A stretch of DNA of 64,000 bases, taken from NCBI GenBank assembly GCA_963402885.1, contig OY727098.1, positions 3,219,001-3,283,000 of the forward strand, given 5' to 3'. A program made the translations under genes and the position numbers. Below are positions 59,901-64,000 of the stretch, piece after piece. The notes beneath the pieces were generated by a model. The model worked only from the letters and a program-made list of their open reading frames with translations. It made no database searches and was not told where the DNA came from. Position 1 is the stretch's first letter, and the number at the start of each line of letters is the position of its first letter. Origin of the DNA: Antedon bifida. Its lineage: Eukaryota; Echinodermata; Crinoidea; Comatulida; Antedonidae.

Positions 59901-62900
59901 ATGTAAGGGCTTAATCAAAACATGTTCTCCACTAGGCGAATAATTTATTCGTACATGAGCTTGAATGGTATAGATGATAAATACGCATGCGCATAAACCA
60001 ACACGCCGATACATCCACCTACATGCACAGTATGTAAAAGGGACCAACGACTAAATGTCCATCTGAAGGACGAGACAGACTAAAGGTTCTTGCAAAAGTA
60101 CAAATGAGACAGCAGATTGGCCTAGAGACAAAGCAAATAAATAGAAGAGTTATAGGCCCACTTTCTGTTACAGGTATTCTGTTTAATTAATTGGTACAAG
60201 TAGGACTGTTATTTAGTAAGCCTAATTGGTTAAGAATCAGTTACTTAATGATATGTTTTATTTATTTATTTATTTTATTCCTTTCAGTAGAGACAATACA
60301 AACATAATATAAAACGTGAAAACTGATTGGTATTGTGAAATATAGGAGAGATAACAATTAACCGTTTCTTTAACAATATCAATTCTCTGTAATTTTAAAG
60401 CTCATTAGATAGATAAATATATACGCCTTTACATTATTTATAGCCATTCCTAAAATAAAGCTGGTAAATATTTTCTTTGACGCCTTATCACGAGAAACTT
60501 TGAATCTGCTGTTGCAGTGAAGTCAATAGGAAATAAAAATTCACTGTGTTGTTTGAAAATCAGTAGAGCGTTAAAAATACCCAACCAATCAAATCCACTG
60601 AGAGGTTTGTCTTCATGAACTTTTTTTAGAACCGTATTAGCAACTCGGCTATAATATCATTGAGCATTTAGTTGAGTTAACAGACTATACGAGAATCAAA
60701 ACACCGAGGCGTGTTATACACAAAGTATATCAACAAAACGGGCAGTTGGGCTACAATCCCAGTGGAATCTCCCGATGTGTTAATCCCCTTCTTGCATTTT
60801 GCTGCTGTAATTATGTATGCTAGCTTGAACTTTGCATATTAATGTAAAAGTCTGGAAAAAAATAGTGAGTGAAGCTGATCCTGGTGTTTGGCTTGGAATC
60901 TCATGGATAAAAGCCAAATCTATCTTGGAATTACGTGCAACTATAAGTGACGCTAATAAAGGAAAGGAATTGACTTTCGTTGAGTAAAGAGGCGTCTTTT
61001 CGTTTACTTTTACATTGAATCAAAGAACACTGGAACTAAGCAAATAACTCAACGAGGAATGTTAATATCGAATCAAATTAGTTGAGGTAAGAATTAAGAT
61101 TTAAATGAAATGTGCAATTTTGTTTGATACAAAAGCACAGTAATTAGGATACATTATGTAGAAGGGCATGTGATAGGACAGCTGGTTTTATACCAGGTTA
61201 CTTTTCTTCTTCAGGCTTTAGATACAATAGTAACTGTAGTTCTTAGGGAAATAGAAGTTGTTCGTGGTTCGCCCAAGTGTCCAAGTGTCCAAGAAGCTGC
61301 AAACGACCATCAGCATGCATCAACAATAGTTGCGCCAATTCTTTCCCACGAATATAACCTTCCTTCTCTCCCATCCCAGATTCTAATTTTTAATTATAAA
61401 TCTTTTTTTTTTTGGTCTACCAGTTAGGCTACCTTTTTCTAGTGTCTCAAATCTCATTATTACCCCATCTCTACATGTGTGATTATCGAACATGTTGTCC
61501 AAGTTCCGTTTTTTGCGGGAGCATGACCCAGATCCCATCCCTTCATGTTCCCTCTCAACCGCACCTCATGTTCTACAGATCAGAACTTCTGTAAGTAGAC
61601 TAAACCAATGCTCGAGTAGAGGTAGACCACTATGGCCTACACGCATTATTAATACGAAACATGTATAAGTATAGACCATATATATTTAATGTACAGTACA
61701 GAATTATGTTGCAAACTCATGCTGTTTTTTCACCGTACTACAGTACGGTAGTCTATCCTATCAAATTCAGACCAAAACAGACTAATAACATTATGTGTCT
61801 ATAACGCCACTATCGTAACACATTCATATATGACTGAAATCTGAAATTACAAATTAAATGAAAATGTCACATGTGTGGCGTTCCAGCTATAGTAATTTTA
61901 TTTTTAAACAGAACATTTCCAGTATTAACATGCTATGTTCTAACAAGTGTTTATAAGTCGCTTGTCGCAAGATGTCCTGTATCCTTTTCCTTTTACGTAG
62001 ACGTGAGAATTCCCAATCAACATAACAACTCAAAGCATTACGTCATCGTTAATATTTTAAATAATTTATTAATTACCTGAATTAATATTGAAACTATGGA
62101 ATTTTTAGCCTAGTACATTTGAAAATGTTTTGACATAGTTTTGCATTATAAATAACTAACTTTTCAGTTCGATTATTTATTGTACTGTATATTATTTCTG
62201 TAAGTTTTCTCATGAACCTAATCTTATAAGCCCATTTTTTTCTACATTCATATTTAGAAAATACTGAATACTTAAAATGTAAAATACAAACGCTTAAGAT
62301 CTCAAAGTACAAATTGCACTTCTATACTTACTTACTTAACCATACCGGTATGTCATATTAACTTTATTTCTTTTATTGACAATTTTGTGATAAACATTTA
62401 TTCATCACATGCTAATGATAGCTCACTGACTTGTAAACATTATAGTTTATGTCATTTACGATATATGTAAATAATGTTGTCCCAAGAAAATGTATACCAT
62501 TCTGCCACCCGATTTTATGATGCTGTATCTAGATGTATCGTATCATAGGAACATTCTGTAATACGGCATCACATGTGTTATCACATAGTAGCCTAGTATC
62601 ATAGACCACATAATACTATACTATAAATACGGAGGAATATTGTCGTATGTGGAGATACAGCAATGATAATGCTTCCAGTGTCATCAATACAAGATTGAAT
62701 AGGCCTACAATAGATATGTGACTCTTCACCACCCATTCAACCTTTAGTCGGTCTATTTCACCATCATTCAGGGTTAAACTTGATGTCAGGGCCCACGTTC
62801 CTATCTACACACAAAAGAACGGAAATAATTAACCTGCTATTGTACATCATTTAATCATATTAAATAATATTTGGCAATATACCTGTGTACAGTATGTTGA

Positions 62901-64000
62901 GTGTGGGTACTAAATTGGATGACAAATAGCTTGTTAGGTACATGTATTGATAAGATTAATTGATGTGTATTATGTATGAGATAAAGTTTGTGATGTATTG
63001 CTTGTCATTTAAGAGTTCATTGATAATACATTAACGTATTATGTATTCAGATTTAAAGAATAGCCTAGAAAAGTTCTCACCCAAGGATTTTACATCGAAT
63101 TTAATTTCATATCAAAAATCGGAAGTAATCAAACCTGACCCCGAAATATGAAGGTCATTCCGTTATGGAAACATTCCAAAATTGTAACTACCGGTAATAC
63201 ACATATTATCAATTCAAAATATGAATCATAATTTTACACCCTGGGGGTGGAACTTCATGGTACTCCTATTATGCTAACGTACGTATTGTCAGATTTGATG
63301 TTTGACCGTAAGATCATAAACCGTTTATTAAAAGTGATAGGTTTTAGGATGATGGGGGTTTCGATTTGAAGGTGCCTTAATGCATGGGTATACATAAATT
63401 GCCATAATATAAATAAAGCCGTTATTAATTCAATAAAATCAAATCAACGTATACAAAAAAATGGAAACGTACAACGTATACTCCCAATCCATTCCCACTA
63501 ATTTTGGAAATTTTTGTTTGATCTCCATTATCCTACTTAAGCCTTTTAATGTGAATTTCTCCCTGATTATAGCAAACGTAAGAGGCTGCCTGTCTGTCTA
63601 CATACCGTGGTGGAACACTTTGGCAAAATCAGACCAATCTATATTATACTTTATCATGTTAGTCCTCTATTATTTCCTAAGCAATCTGATCTTCATCATG
63701 ATGCATTCCTTTTTCATTCATAAAGTACCTTATAGACATAGAAGAACACCCCCCCCCCCTCCTCCCCCTATTATTTTAATTATTGGTATCCACGTGAAAC
63801 CATCTCTTGCTATGATCTTTTTATTTAGGCCATCTGAAAAATGTTGTCCTATATATCACCTTGACTTTGTCTTCAACTGGATTCTGGATGGACAGGTGGT
63901 ATAAGTAGATCATATCCTACATAATTTATTTTACAACTTTTTGATAACAAAATAATTGATTTAAGTATAATAACCGGGGTTTTTGAGACGCGTTAAAAAT
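56955..64000. other. AT-rich stretch without a recognisable gene
   Basis: I examined open frames on both strands and saw no domain, signal peptide with a donor, or run of compatible exons. The first few hundred bases should be the LGR 3' UTR, with AATAAA at 57164-57169. The 147-codon frame at 63461-63904 crosses a C-run and shows no protein features. TAGGCCTA motifs are scattered through it. Confidence 0.5.
57164..57169 (+). terminator. candidate polyadenylation signal of the LGR gene
   Basis: AATAAA lies 210 bp after the stop codon in the proposed tail exon. Confidence 0.35.

Noticed and set aside
63461-63904. 147-codon open frame near the right edge
   Set aside because: It has no recognisable domain, crosses a C-run, and lacks supporting neighbouring exons.

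Overview
The window is nuclear DNA from an invertebrate animal. Genes are split into many short exons by AT-rich introns, and tRNA-derived SINEs, small inverted-repeat elements and minisatellites are common. The palindrome TAGGCCTA recurs about thirty times outside exons. The gene set (an alpha-type nicotinic receptor, SKA1, a Tudor germline protein, an SGLT-type transporter and a relaxin/LGR-type receptor) suggests a marine deuterostome, most likely an echinoderm. The phylum is an inference, not something the sequence proves.

Layout, left to right. A lone signal-peptide exon on the minus strand (2481-2547) is probably the start of a second Cys-loop receptor subunit that leaves the window on the left. 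It lies head-to-head with a complete nicotinic acetylcholine receptor subunit (5126-8446, +). An eight-exon aldo-keto reductase follows on the minus strand (9442-13980). It is head-to-head with the kinetochore gene SKA1 (15133-17973, +). A 22-exon Tudor-domain gene comes next on the plus strand (19075-30437), with a B-box-like zinc region, coiled coil, two extended Tudor domains, an 18-residue tryptophan repeat and a CCHC knuckle. It ends tail-to-tail with a 14-exon SLC5 sodium/solute cotransporter (31545-43037, -). A 50-bp minisatellite then separates this from an LRR-containing GPCR of the LGR/relaxin-receptor type (45008-56954, +). I find no convincing gene from 56955 to 64000.

The genes do not form one pathway. 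They are ordinary neighbouring animal genes: synapse, redox metabolism, spindle, germline piRNA machinery, nutrient transport and hormone reception. Exon models were made by hand from reading frames, splice sites and phase. For the receptor subunit, reductase, SKA1, Tudor and SLC5 genes all exon phases close. In the LRR-GPCR one junction is uncertain.

The most striking observation is a 1.44-kb TTAA-flanked inverted-repeat element. It has inserted exactly into the first four bases of SLC5 exon 13 and separates the splice acceptor from its exon. Other points of interest are the domain combination of the Tudor protein, a coding proline/glycine minisatellite near the N-terminus of the LGR-type receptor, and a LINE fragment with a 13-bp target duplication that lacks its reverse-transcriptase catalytic core.
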